Shown piece after piece: positions 45,158 through 53,762 of a DNA stretch of 64,000 nucleotides (within the stretch, counting starts at the first letter, position 1; each line of letters starts with the position of its first letter). The notes beneath the pieces were generated by a model. It was not told the origin of the DNA and searched no databases. It was given only the letters and a program-made list of their open reading frames with translations. The stretch comes from Bdellovibrio sp. ArHS. GTDB lineage: Bacteria; Bdellovibrionota; Bdellovibrionia; Bdellovibrionales; Bdellovibrionaceae. The translations under genes and the position numbers were made by a program. The stretch spans positions 124,001 to 188,000 of the forward strand of contig NZ_JTEV01000016.1 in the NCBI RefSeq assembly GCF_000786105.1. Reading direction: 5' to 3'.

Positions 45158-47953
45158 ATGAAACAGACGGGAACGTTACTGGTAGCTCTGTTCTTCTTAG
45201 GTGGACCTGCGTTTGCAGCGCCCGCCGCGCTTACTTATCAAGGTCGTATCGTGAAAAGTTCGGGTGCTCCCTTGGAGTATAACGCCGTGGCTTTTCAGTT
45301 CGAAGTCTTAGCGCCTAATAAAGTCTGCGTGCTTTACCGTGAACAGCTTAATCATATCGATATGACGAACTCCAATGGTGTGTTCGATGTAAAGATCGGG
45401 TCGTCCCATAGCTTTCCCGCTTCACCGACCTTTACGATCTTAGACGCCTTCAGCAATGGTACGGCCTTTACCTGTGACGGTGGCTCGCCCTACAACCCAG
45501 GTTTGACGGATGGACGTTTTTTAAGAGTTAAATTTCATGATGGGGCTTCGTGGCAGACCATTTCTCCTGATAATGAAATTCGCACAGTTCCGTTTTCGGG
45601 TTTTGCGGCGTCGGCTGCGCAATTGGGCTCGCACGTTTCAACTGATTTTGTTTTGAAAAATGAAGTGAACGACAATTTAAATTGTTCTGCAGGTAACTTT
45701 CTGACCTGGGATGCAACGACAAAAAAATTTGGTTGCGCGGGAGTTTCCGGGGCGAGCGGTGGCACCGTGCAAACGGTGACAGCTGCCAGCGGCAGCTCTC
45801 CTTATCTTGCAGTCTCTGCCGATACGGTCAATCCAGAAATCACCTTGAACGTGGGTACTGTCGCGGGAACCGTGGCGGCGGGAAATGATTCTCGTTTTAC
45901 AAATTCTCGACCTCCCAACGGCGCCGCGGGTGGCGCATTGTCTGGTTCCTATCCCAGCCCTGGATTGGCGACGAATGCGGTGCAAACAAGTCATATTGCC
46001 GATGGAGCTGTAAGTACCGCCAAACTTTTTGTAAATCCTGGAATCAATCGTCTGGTGATGACCGATTCATCTACGGGAGACACTTTCGCTCCTATGGCCT
46101 GCGCTTCGGGCCAGCTTCTTACTTGGAATGTCACGCTCGGGTGGCAGTGTACAAATACTGCAAGTTTAACTGTCGGCAGTGCTGCGGCCGCAACGACGGC
46201 GACAAATCTTTCAGGAACTTTAGCGGGCGACGTTTCCGGCACACAGACTTCCACAAGTGTGGATAAAATCAAAGGTTTGCCGGTCGATTTCACCGTGGCG
46301 CCAAGCCATGGACAATTTTTAAAATTTGATAACGGCAAATGGATCGCGTCTTCGGATAACAATGCCGGCGGCACGATTTCATCTTTAACCGGCGACGTTT
46401 CTGCCAGTGGGTCAGGGGCCGTGATTGCGACGGTGAACGCAGTGGGTGGCTCGACGGCCGCCAATATCAATACGGCGACGGTGGCTGCCAACGCGGCTAC
46501 AAATCTAAATACGGCTTCGACAATTGTGAAACGAGACGCTTCAGGAAGCTTCAATGCGGGTGCTGTGAGTGTTTCTTCCCATGTGTATCGCGATTCTGGC
46601 AGTAACACGGTCACACTTCAGGCCCCGGCGGCGGTGACAAGTTCGTACACTTTGAAATGGCCCACAGCCGTGGGTTCGGCCAATCAGGTGCTGGGCACGG
46701 ATGCGTTGGGTAACTTGTCCTGGGTGACGCGCTTAAGCACCGTCAACTTAGGCGACATCAAATCCACGGTCACACCTTTTGGTGGGGTTTTTGAAAATTC
46801 CACTTGCACCTCTGCGCAAACGCTGACGTATCAATCTTCGACAGATACTTTCATTTGCCAACCGATTTCCGTGAGTGCCGCTAATTTCGCAACTCAATCG
46901 GCCAATTTAGTTTTTGCTGGCCCGGCTTCGGGTGCTGCCGCAGCCCCGAGCTTTCGCGCTTTGGCTTCCAACGATCTGCCAAAGACTGGAACTGATGGGG
47001 TCTTTGTCAACGGCGGAAATAACTTCGGCGCAGCGACTTCGCTGGGAACCACGTCTGCGACGAATCTGGATATCAAAACAAACAATACCGCACGCCTGAC
47101 AGTTTTATCTTCGGGCGAAGTGGGCGTCGGGGTAAGTCCGGTCGCAAATTTTCAAGTGCATGGAACTGCCATCATGGGGACTGGCAACAGCACTTTCACG
47201 AATGCGTTAAACTGGGTTATCGGCTCCTCCAATTCCATCACCAATTCGGGCGGGGGTAACGCCAGTGCGATGAACATCATCGGTTCGAACAACGCGATTT
47301 CAACAACTCTTCTGAATTTTTCCTATAGTCTGGATCTTTTTGGTCGCAATAACACGGTCGCCAACGCAGGTAACTCTTACGTCGCTGGCCGAGGCAACAC
47401 CGTGACAGCCTCAAACAGTGTGACGATCGGTTCGGGTCTTACGAACGCGGTTGCCAGTTCTTTGCAGATCGGCCCGAACAACACGGCGAAAATCACGATC
47501 TTGTCTTCAGGCAATACCGGTATTAACACCACGGCCCCGAGCGAAGCTTTAGAGGTGAATGGGAATGTGAAGGCAACGGCTTATCTTTATACTTCGGACG
47601 CACGCCTGAAGAAAGACATCGTGACACTGCCACAAGCTTTGGCAAAAGCGTTGAAGCTTCGTGGTGTCAATTTCGTTTGGAAAAGCACCGACGAAAAAAC
47701 TGTGGGCTTTATTGCGCAAGAAGTGGAAGAGGTTTTCCCCGAGTTAGTTAAGACCGACAAGGTCTCGGGGTATAAGGCCGTTCAATATGGAAATATCGTC
47801 GCGATACTGGTGGAGGCTTTGAAAGAAGAACATCAGCAACGGGTGCAAGCGCAAGCGCGCGCCGAAGAAAGATTTCAGCAACTTGAAAAAGAGAATCTGG
47901 AACTGAAACTTCGTCTGGAAAGACTGGAAAAGGCTCTTGTGGATGGAAAGTAA
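45158..47953 (+). CDS. MAT-type fibre with S74 endosialidase chaperone domain
   Basis: 931 residues. Signal peptide MKQTGTLLVALFFLGGPAFA, then the conserved APAALTYQGRIVK domain. It has the module SVDKIKGLPVDFTVAPSHGQ shared with the other fibres, LTSVVT-like repeats and a YadA-head-like beta-roll (about 690-800; GSSNSITN, IGSNNAIS, LFGRNNTVAN). The C-terminus is a Peptidase_S74 intramolecular chaperone: YTSDARLKKDIVTL, FIAQEVEEVFPELV and a final coiled coil. S74 domains drive trimer folding of phage fibres and then self-cleave. The serine-lysine dyad is probably the SDARLKKD segment. It is followed two bases later by the fibrinogen-domain gene. The upstream ATG 45137 lies inside the presumed promoter. 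Confidence 0.87.
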   Translation: MKQTGTLLVALFFLGGPAFAAPAALTYQGRIVKSSGAPLEYNAVAFQFEVLAPNKVCVLYREQLNHIDMTNSNGVFDVKIGSSHSFPASPTFTILDAFSNGTAFTCDGGSPYNPGLTDGRFLRVKFHDGASWQTISPDNEIRTVPFSGFAASAAQLGSHVSTDFVLKNEVNDNLNCSAGNFLTWDATTKKFGCAGVSGASGGTVQTVTAASGSSPYLAVSADTVNPEITLNVGTVAGTVAAGNDSRFTNSRPPNGAAGGALSGSYPSPGLATNAVQTSHIADGAVSTAKLFVNPGINRLVMTDSSTGDTFAPMACASGQLLTWNVTLGWQCTNTASLTVGSAAAATTATNLSGTLAGDVSGTQTSTSVDKIKGLPVDFTVAPSHGQFLKFDNGKWIASSDNNAGGTISSLTGDVSASGSGAVIATVNAVGGSTAANINTATVAANAATNLNTASTIVKRDASGSFNAGAVSVSSHVYRDSGSNTVTLQAPAAVTSSYTLKWPTAVGSANQVLGTDALGNLSWVTRLSTVNLGDIKSTVTPFGGVFENSTCTSAQTLTYQSSTDTFICQPISVSAANFATQSANLVFAGPASGAAAAPSFRALASNDLPKTGTDGVFVNGGNNFGAATSLGTTSATNLDIKTNNTARLTVLSSGEVGVGVSPVANFQVHGTAIMGTGNSTFTNALNWVIGSSNSITNSGGGNASAMNIIGSNNAISTTLLNFSYSLDLFGRNNTVANAGNSYVAGRGNTVTASNSVTIGSGLTNAVASSLQIGPNNTAKITILSSGNTGINTTAPSEALEVNGNVKATAYLYTSDARLKKDIVTLPQALAKALKLRGVNFVWKSTDEKTVGFIAQEVEEVFPELVKTDKVSGYKAVQYGNIVAILVEALKEEHQQRVQAQARAEERFQQLEKENLELKLRLERLEKALVDGK

Positions 47954-47954
47954 A

Positions 47955-49379
47955 ATGCCACTTTTTCTGAAATTCATTGCGCTTTCCGTCTTGGGTTTGG
48001 CGTTGATGGGAATTGACACCGTCGATAGTGGTTTTAAGGTTGTGCGCGGGACAACGAAAGCTATTTACGCCCACAATGTTTGCAAAAAGATTGTGAATTC
48101 TGATGCCTCGAATGACTTCTTTGTGTCCACTAAGACCGCGGCAGAGTGGAGTTCGTTTCGAGCCGCGACGGTGCCGGGGTTAGCGCTGCAAAGCTGCAAG
48201 TCTTGCTGGGACATTTTAAACAATGGCGGTTCAGTCGGGGATGGCATCTATCACATCGACCCCTCGGGAAGTTCTCCTTATCCTGTCTACTGCGACATGA
48301 CGACCGATGGTGGTGGCTGGACTCGGTTGTTCAAACATCAACAAGCAGGAGGATTTTTTGCTAACGCCGCGGATGCCGATGCTAAAAACACGTCGGATCC
48401 CAACAACAGCCTTTATTCTATCCTCAATCAAATGGATTATTTTAAAACCCCCACCAATCGTTATCACTTTCGGATCACTTGGCCCGGGGAAAGTTTTAGA
48501 AATCTATGGTGGCAAACCACCAGCCCTCGTGCCGACGTGGTCGTTGCGGGTTACAAGACGGACTTCGTGCAAGCTTACTCGAACTATTGGGGCGGTCTAG
48601 AGTTTTCAAACGGCACCCATGGGCCGGCCAGCAATTCCTCGTATATCGATGGTTCTGTGAATCACGCAAATTGGTTTTACGCGATTGGTTCTTTCGTCGT
48701 TTGGGGATCGACTCCGCCAGGCATTCCCGCGTCGGAGGATATGGGAGTCTCACACGGGGCCGCGGAAGTAAATTTATGGATTAAGGAAACAGACACCCAG
48801 ACGATCTATTCTTCATGTAAAGCGATTCTGAATGCCGGGGCCTCGAAAGGCGACGGTATTTATGTGATTGATCCCGATGGCGCTGGTGCGGGCGTGGCCT
48901 ATGAGGTTTATTGTGACATGACCACCAGTGGTGGGGGGTGGACATTGGTGGCTCATTCCAATGGCGCAGTGACGGCCTCAACACCGAATGATTTTCTAGT
49001 GAATACGTATAGTCTGGCGTCAGTGGCTAAACCGGGAATTCCCAATACGCAGGCCTCTTTGAATCCTGAACAGTTTTCGACCTTGGCAAGTACCACGGAT
49101 GCCATGTTTATTTCCCCCAGCTATAACGCAGGGGCCGCTATTGTGGATTTGGCTGGGGGCACCTGGAATTATAACAGCACTAAGTGTACTGGCAACCTTC
49201 GTCATACCAGTCGCACGGCCGGATGTGCCGGTCAAAACGCCAATGATAACTACAATAGCTCTGATGCCTTTAACATCGCCGTTAATTCGGGGAATGAAGG
49301 GATTGTGCCCGCCTACAAAGCCAGTGAGGTTTGTTATAGCGGCAAAGGCTCTTGCACCTTTAGATTTTTCCTAAGATAA
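47955..49379 (+). CDS. Secreted protein with two fibrinogen-like domains
   Basis: 474 residues with an N-terminal hydrophobic segment (FLKFIALSVLGLALMGI, signal or anchor). Two fibrinogen-related modules are present. The first (about 80-275) has SCKSCWDILNN, DGIYHIDPSG, YPVYCDMTTDGGGWTRL. The second (about 280-474) has SCKAILNAG, DGIYVIDPDG, YEVYCDMTTSGGGWTLV and ends CYSGKGSCTFRFF. YCDMTT and GGGWT are the family hallmark. In animals such domains bind acetylated sugars or clot proteins. It is translated right after the S74 fibre, so it probably acts with it as a surface lectin. Confidence 0.87.
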   Translation: MPLFLKFIALSVLGLALMGIDTVDSGFKVVRGTTKAIYAHNVCKKIVNSDASNDFFVSTKTAAEWSSFRAATVPGLALQSCKSCWDILNNGGSVGDGIYHIDPSGSSPYPVYCDMTTDGGGWTRLFKHQQAGGFFANAADADAKNTSDPNNSLYSILNQMDYFKTPTNRYHFRITWPGESFRNLWWQTTSPRADVVVAGYKTDFVQAYSNYWGGLEFSNGTHGPASNSSYIDGSVNHANWFYAIGSFVVWGSTPPGIPASEDMGVSHGAAEVNLWIKETDTQTIYSSCKAILNAGASKGDGIYVIDPDGAGAGVAYEVYCDMTTSGGGWTLVAHSNGAVTASTPNDFLVNTYSLASVAKPGIPNTQASLNPEQFSTLASTTDAMFISPSYNAGAAIVDLAGGTWNYNSTKCTGNLRHTSRTAGCAGQNANDNYNSSDAFNIAVNSGNEGIVPAYKASEVCYSGKGSCTFRFFLR

Positions 49380-49455
49380 GACACGGCGCCAAGTGACAGG
49401 AAAGTCCGTTTTTGATTCTATTGTTGCCATCGTTTTTTAACAAAAAGGTGGCAAC

Positions 49456-51123
49456 ATGACTCCGTCCAAAAAATGGTGGAAAGAATCCGTCGTCTATCAA
49501 ATTTATCCGCGCAGTTTTATGGACTCGAATGGGGACGGTGTCGGGGACCTTCAAGGAGTGACGGCGAAACTGGATTATCTGCAAGATCTGGGCGTGGATG
49601 TGCTTTGGATTTGTCCCATGTATAAGTCTCCGCAGGATGACAATGGCTATGACATCAGTGATTACCAAGAAATTCACGCCGAATTTGGCACGATGGAAGA
49701 TTTTAATACCCTCTTAAAAGAAGTTCATAAGCGGGGTATGAAGCTGCTGATCGATCTTGTGATCAATCATACCAGTGACGAGCACCCGTGGTTTATTGAA
49801 TCGCGCTCATCCAAAAACAATCCGAAAAGAGACTGGTATATTTGGCGAGATGGAAAGAACGGCAAAGAGCCGAATAACTGGGAGAGTATCTTCGGTGGTT
49901 CCGCCTGGAAGTATGATGAAAAAACACATCAATACTTTATGCATATCTTTTCCGCCAAGCAGCCGGATTTGAATTGGGAAAATCTGGAAATGCGTCAGGA
50001 AGTTTATAAAATGATTCGCTGGTGGTTGGATAAAGGCATTGACGGTTTTCGCATCGATGCCATCAGCCACGCCAAGAAAGAGGCGGGACTCGCCGATATG
50101 CCGAATCCGCAAGGATTGGAGTATGTGCCCTCCTATGCCAAACACATGAACGTGCCGGGCATTCAGGACTATATCACTGATCTTTGCAAAAATACTTTTG
50201 TTCACTACGACATCATGACCATCGGCGAAGCCAATGGTGTTTCCGCTGAAAATGCGGAAGAGTGGGTCGGTGAATCGCAAAAGAAATTCAACATGGTGAT
50301 TCAGTTCGAGCATGTCGGATTGTGGGATGCAAATCCCGAAAAACGCATTGATTTATTAAAAGTCAAAGAAGTCTTTGGACGCTGGCAAAGAGAGCTAGAG
50401 AACAAAGGCTGGAATGCGTTGTTCGTAGAAAACCACGACGTGCCCCGAATTATTTCGAAATGGGGAGACACTAAAAACCACTGGCGTGAAAGTGCGACGT
50501 CCCTTGCGGCGATGTATTTCCTGATGCAAGGGACACCGCTGATCTATCAGGGGCAAGAGATCGGAATGACCAACACGACCTTTCAGGGGCCCGAGGACTT
50601 TAATGATGTTTCGGCAAAAAATCACTTTGCGATTCGCCGAAAACAGGGCGCGACGGATGCGGAAATCACCAAAGAACTGGCCAACTCGTCGCGCGACAAT
50701 GCGCGCACACCGATGCAATGGAATGGCCAAGTCAACGCCGGATTTTCGACAGGGACACCTTGGTTGAAGGTGAATCCGAACTATAAATCGATCAACGTCG
50801 AAGCCCAGCTCCAGGACCGCCTGTCTGTTTTCAACTTTTATAAAAAGTTGATTCAAATTCGCAAACAACATTCCGTCTTTGTCTATGGCACCTATAAACT
50901 TGTAATGGAGTCTGATCCTCAAGTCTATGCTTACACGCGAACTTTTGAGGGAACGCAGGTCTTGGTGATTTGCAATATTTCGGATAAGTCGGCCCTGTTT
51001 GCGGAAAAGGGAATTATCTTGAAGTCTGAAAATCTTCTTTTGGCAAACTATGAAGACCTGGCATTGGGAGACACCGAGCAACTGACTCTTCGTCCTTATG
51101 AAAGCCGGGTTTATAAAATTTAA
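49456..51123 (+). CDS. GH13 alpha-glucosidase (oligo-1,6-glucosidase type)
   Basis: 555 residues. Hydrolyses terminal alpha-glucosidic bonds of short oligosaccharides in the cytoplasm. The catalytic residues are nucleophile D201 (DGFRIDAI), acid/base E258 (TIGEANGV) and stabiliser D328 (FVENHDVPR). The N-terminal KESVVYQIYPRSFMDSNGDGVGDLQG is the classical start, with a Ca-type loop DSNGDGVGD. The length is usual. There is no signal peptide. AAGGTGG lies about 6 bases upstream. It may use sugars taken from prey, which is inference. Confidence 0.93.
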   Translation: MTPSKKWWKESVVYQIYPRSFMDSNGDGVGDLQGVTAKLDYLQDLGVDVLWICPMYKSPQDDNGYDISDYQEIHAEFGTMEDFNTLLKEVHKRGMKLLIDLVINHTSDEHPWFIESRSSKNNPKRDWYIWRDGKNGKEPNNWESIFGGSAWKYDEKTHQYFMHIFSAKQPDLNWENLEMRQEVYKMIRWWLDKGIDGFRIDAISHAKKEAGLADMPNPQGLEYVPSYAKHMNVPGIQDYITDLCKNTFVHYDIMTIGEANGVSAENAEEWVGESQKKFNMVIQFEHVGLWDANPEKRIDLLKVKEVFGRWQRELENKGWNALFVENHDVPRIISKWGDTKNHWRESATSLAAMYFLMQGTPLIYQGQEIGMTNTTFQGPEDFNDVSAKNHFAIRRKQGATDAEITKELANSSRDNARTPMQWNGQVNAGFSTGTPWLKVNPNYKSINVEAQLQDRLSVFNFYKKLIQIRKQHSVFVYGTYKLVMESDPQVYAYTRTFEGTQVLVICNISDKSALFAEKGIILKSENLLLANYEDLALGDTEQLTLRPYESRVYKI

Positions 51124-51213
51124 ACTGATCCAGCAGTCTGTTTGTAGCGCGGGGGATTTGGTGCGGAGGAAATACTTTAGCGGTGCTCCGTTCAGCACGG
51201 CCTCCAGCCTCAG

Positions 51214-51552
51214 TCAAAAGCGCCCCCCGAAAAGAGCTCTCCAGAAGGAGAGCTTTGGTTGAACCCCTCTTTTTCGCAACTCTTCCAAAACAATTTTGTT
51301 TTTATAAAAAGTCGCGGCCTCAAGGGGCGTTTGATCGTCGAAAAATGACTTTAAGCGGGGATCTGCTTTGTGTTCCAAAAGATAAAGAGCCACCTCGGTG
51401 TGTCCGGCGGCGATCGCCGCCACCAAGGGTGTCGCCAAAATTTCGGGGTGTTGATAGTTAGGATTTACACCATTTTCGATATGGTAGCGCACTAATTCCA
51501 TGTCGCCGCGTTGAGCGGCCGAATACATCTCTTTCCAGTCTCCCGCAGACAT
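51214..51552 (-). CDS. Small ankyrin-repeat protein
   Basis: 112 residues with about three ankyrin units: DWKEMYSAAQRGDMELVRYHIENG, TPLVAAIAAGHTEVALYLLEHKAD and TPLEAATFYKNKIVLEELRKRG. It is a protein-binding module with no signal peptide. ATG 51552 is chosen because GGAG lies 5 bases upstream. The last coding bases contain a hairpin with T tract (51235-51254). Confidence 0.82.
   Translation of the reverse strand: MSAGDWKEMYSAAQRGDMELVRYHIENGVNPNYQHPEILATPLVAAIAAGHTEVALYLLEHKADPRLKSFFDDQTPLEAATFYKNKIVLEELRKRGVQPKLSFWRALFGGRF
51235..51254 (-). terminator. Hairpin inside the end of the ankyrin gene
   Basis: AGCTCTCC (51235-51242), loop AGAA, GGAGAGCT (51247-51254). On the minus strand CTTTTC follows, as in an intrinsic terminator, but it lies before the stop codon. 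Confidence 0.4.
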
Positions 51553-51714
51553 AACAGCTCCTTGAATACTGGTATTGTGTTGGCCCTTCCCGGGCACTGT
51601 CAAAAATATTGTCAGATGTCTGCTTCCGAAACGTCTCTATTGGCGCCCTCGTCGTGGCGCGCATTTCGCTATAAGGGCTCATGTTCTGGAAACTCAAAAA
51701 TGAAAGGTTTTGCT

Positions 51715-52269
51715 ATGAAGAAGACTTTAGCTGTTCTTTTCTTATTGATGGCTGGCAATATGGCACAAGCGGCCCCCTATTATGCGGGTGTGGGTTGTAA
51801 TGAAGAAGGGACACGTTGTACCTTCGGAAAACCATCGGGACGTGTCTTGAATTGGAGTAAAAAAGGAACCATACAAGAGCTGGGCGAGCGCTGCGAAAAA
51901 TTCATTAACAACATTGAAGCGCGCAAGAACGAAATCTCGAAAAGCCAAAAAGTCGAGTTGAAGTATAAGAACTTCACTTATTCGTGGTCTAATGAGATCC
52001 AAGAAGACGGACGAGCAAAGATTGTCTGCGCCGTTGAGTTGCATTCAGAGTTGCCTGAAGTGAAGTTTGAGACTAAGTCAGTAAAAAGATTTTTCTGGGT
52101 CTGCGAAAACAAAGATAGTGCCGGTGTGTGCGCCCATTATTTCGATGAATGTGAAGCCGTTCGTGATGAGGCTTTGCGTGACGGTTCTGTTTTAGATGCG
52201 ACCATTTATCGCGGAGGCTCGTTATTGCAGGGAAATATCTGCGATATCGTGACCGTGAAGTTTAAATAA
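51715..52269 (+). CDS. Secreted cysteine-containing protein, unknown
   Basis: 184 residues with signal peptide MKKTLAVLFLLMAGNMAQA. The mature part has nine cysteines, suggesting several disulfides, with basic and beta-type segments (FTYSWSNEIQEDGRAKIVCAV, VKRFFWVCENKDSAGVCAHYFDEC). No family is recognised. ATG 51715 is preferred because AAAGG lies 7 bases before it; ATG 51700 is possible. It ends with a strong bidirectional terminator. Confidence 0.75.
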   Translation: MKKTLAVLFLLMAGNMAQAAPYYAGVGCNEEGTRCTFGKPSGRVLNWSKKGTIQELGERCEKFINNIEARKNEISKSQKVELKYKNFTYSWSNEIQEDGRAKIVCAVELHSELPEVKFETKSVKRFFWVCENKDSAGVCAHYFDECEAVRDEALRDGSVLDATIYRGGSLLQGNICDIVTVKFK

Positions 52270-52290
52270 AAATCCCCACCACGAGATATT

Positions 52291-52318
52291 AAAAAGCCCG
52301 GAACTTCCGGGCTTTTTT
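52291..52318. terminator. Bidirectional terminator
   Basis: AAAAA-GCCCGGAA-C-TTCCGGGC-TTTTTT: A and T tracts on both flanks, so it can end both the secreted-protein gene and the convergent gene. Confidence 0.85.
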
Positions 52319-52322
52319 GTTA

Positions 52323-52601
52323 TTAGAAGCCTTGGATTTCAAGCAGGGTGCAATCTGCTGACATCATCGGAACAACAATAATGCCTTCGCCGTTATCAAG
52401 AAGGAACTCAACGCCGTAAGAAACGACGCCACGAGCGTCTGCTTTTCCCGAGCCAAAGACATTCACGGGTGTTGCTCCAGTGGCATGAACTTCATCCATA
52501 TAGTCTCGTGCGTAGGCGACGGCCTCCGCTTCGCAAACTTGCGTTTGTGCGAAAGAAAATAGAGGGGAAAGAAGAAAAGTGGCGACGATAGTCCATTTCA
52601 T
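52323..52601 (-). CDS. Small secreted protein, unknown
   Basis: 92 residues with signal peptide MKWTIVATFLLSPLFSFA. The mature protein has two cysteines (VCEAEA and ADCTLLE) and VVSYGVEFLLDNGEGIIVV, a beta-type segment. AGGAGC lies about 5 bases upstream of the ATG. No family is recognised. Confidence 0.7.
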   Translation of the reverse strand: MKWTIVATFLLSPLFSFAQTQVCEAEAVAYARDYMDEVHATGATPVNVFGSGKADARGVVSYGVEFLLDNGEGIIVVPMMSADCTLLEIQGF

Positions 52602-52794
52602 AAGTGCTCCTTTAAATGCGACTCTTATAGTGAACTTTTCAGCATTCGGGTAGTCTTAGCGACGATTTTTAGAAAATCTTCTAATATTTTCAGGGGGTTC
52701 AACGCGAAACCGTCTTCACAGAAGGCCGTTTGTTAAAACGAAATCGCATTTTAAGTCGTTTGACTGTGGGGGACGAGGTCCATAGGCTTAGGGG

Positions 52795-53403
52795 ATGACA
52801 TCTTTTCGCGCACAAATTCAATGGATTGAACAGACCTTTCGTGAAATCAAGCCCTCTTCAGAGGTGGCTTTAGACCTGAAATACGCCAGCGAAGACAACT
52901 TTATGCAGAAGGATGTTTACCAAGGTTTTCAGCGTTGTTTTCTGGCTCCCATCGCTTATACGATGTTCGAGAATGCCTGTAGAGTGTTGCGGGAAAATCA
53001 TCCGCACCTGCAATTTCTGATTTGGGACACCCTTCGTCCGCGCAGTATTCAATCTTTGTTTTATGCGCACCTTGAGGGAACTCCATTCCAAAATTACGTG
53101 GCAGCACCTTTTCCAGGCTCTTTGCACAATTTTGGTATGGCGATGGATTTAACTCTGCAGACGAAAGAGGGTGAACCGCTTGATATGGGGACGGGGTTTG
53201 ATGATTTTCGTGACCTTGCCCAGCCCAAGCTTGAGCAGAAGTTTTTGGCCTCCGGAGAATTAACCCCTCAACAACATGCCAATCGACTTCTGCTTCGAGA
53301 GCTTTTAGAGTCACAGGGATTTAAGGTTCTAGAGCATGAATGGTGGCATTTTAATGCTCTTCCCAAAGACCAAGTCCATGGCCTGCATCCCGTCCTGGAA
53401 TAG
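52795..53403 (+). CDS. VanX-like D-Ala-D-Ala dipeptidase (M15D)
   Basis: 202 residues. Zinc ligands follow the family patterns SxHxxGxAxD (SLHNFGMAMD, about 102-111) and ExWWHF (EHEWWHFN, about 180-187). The conserved early arginine is in WDTLRP. It hydrolyses D-alanyl-D-alanine. There is no signal peptide, so it probably works in the cytoplasm. No vanHA, two-component or other van genes are near, so it is more likely a cell-wall-turnover enzyme, perhaps for dipeptide recovered from prey peptidoglycan, than a resistance gene. Confidence 0.88.
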   Translation: MTSFRAQIQWIEQTFREIKPSSEVALDLKYASEDNFMQKDVYQGFQRCFLAPIAYTMFENACRVLRENHPHLQFLIWDTLRPRSIQSLFYAHLEGTPFQNYVAAPFPGSLHNFGMAMDLTLQTKEGEPLDMGTGFDDFRDLAQPKLEQKFLASGELTPQQHANRLLLRELLESQGFKVLEHEWWHFNALPKDQVHGLHPVLE

Positions 53404-53543
53404 TTTTTTGCGAGCAGCCCTCTGAAAAGCAATCCAAGTTTTGCACGAGGGTCCAGGAAAGGGCTCGTTCAACATTAAAATTTCCGACAACAGCCGTGGC
53501 ATTTCATACACTGAGCCTCTATCGATGTCTCCGAGGAGTGAAA

Positions 53544-53750
53544 ATGCGGAAAACTTTGGCGGCCCTGAAGGGCCGCGTGCTTAAGGTTTACGAAGTGATA
53601 AAAGAACTTGATCAAATACCTTTACGAAATCTGCGTGGCGATTTTTACGAAGCAGAATCACCTAAAAAAATAAAACGCGTCCCCCGGCAGAACAAAGTAC
53701 GCGTGGAAGATCTTCGTCCCGGTTCGACTTATGAAGATAAATCTTCGTAA
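53544..53750 (+). CDS. Small basic protein, unknown
   Basis: 68 residues, MRKTLAALKGRVLKVYEVIKE then a basic stretch (KKIKRVPRQNKVRVEDL). ATG 53544 has GAGGAG about 6 bases upstream; a longer reading from 53496 has none. No family or membrane segment is visible. It is convergent with the SRPBCC gene. Confidence 0.6.
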   Translation: MRKTLAALKGRVLKVYEVIKELDQIPLRNLRGDFYEAESPKKIKRVPRQNKVRVEDLRPGSTYEDKSS

Positions 53751-53762
53751 GAATATTGAACG

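Noticed and set aside
45991-46614. A 207-codon minus-strand frame opposite the third fibre
   Set aside because: Another antisense shadow of a biased fibre sequence; the same low-complexity pattern as at 30670-31680.
50395-51198. A 267-codon minus-strand frame opposite the GH13 gene
   Set aside because: The plus-strand frame has all GH13 catalytic residues; the antisense frame has no recognisable domain.
52795-53403. Glycopeptide resistance cluster
   Set aside because: Only the VanX-like gene is present; no ligase, dehydrogenase or two-component genes surround it.
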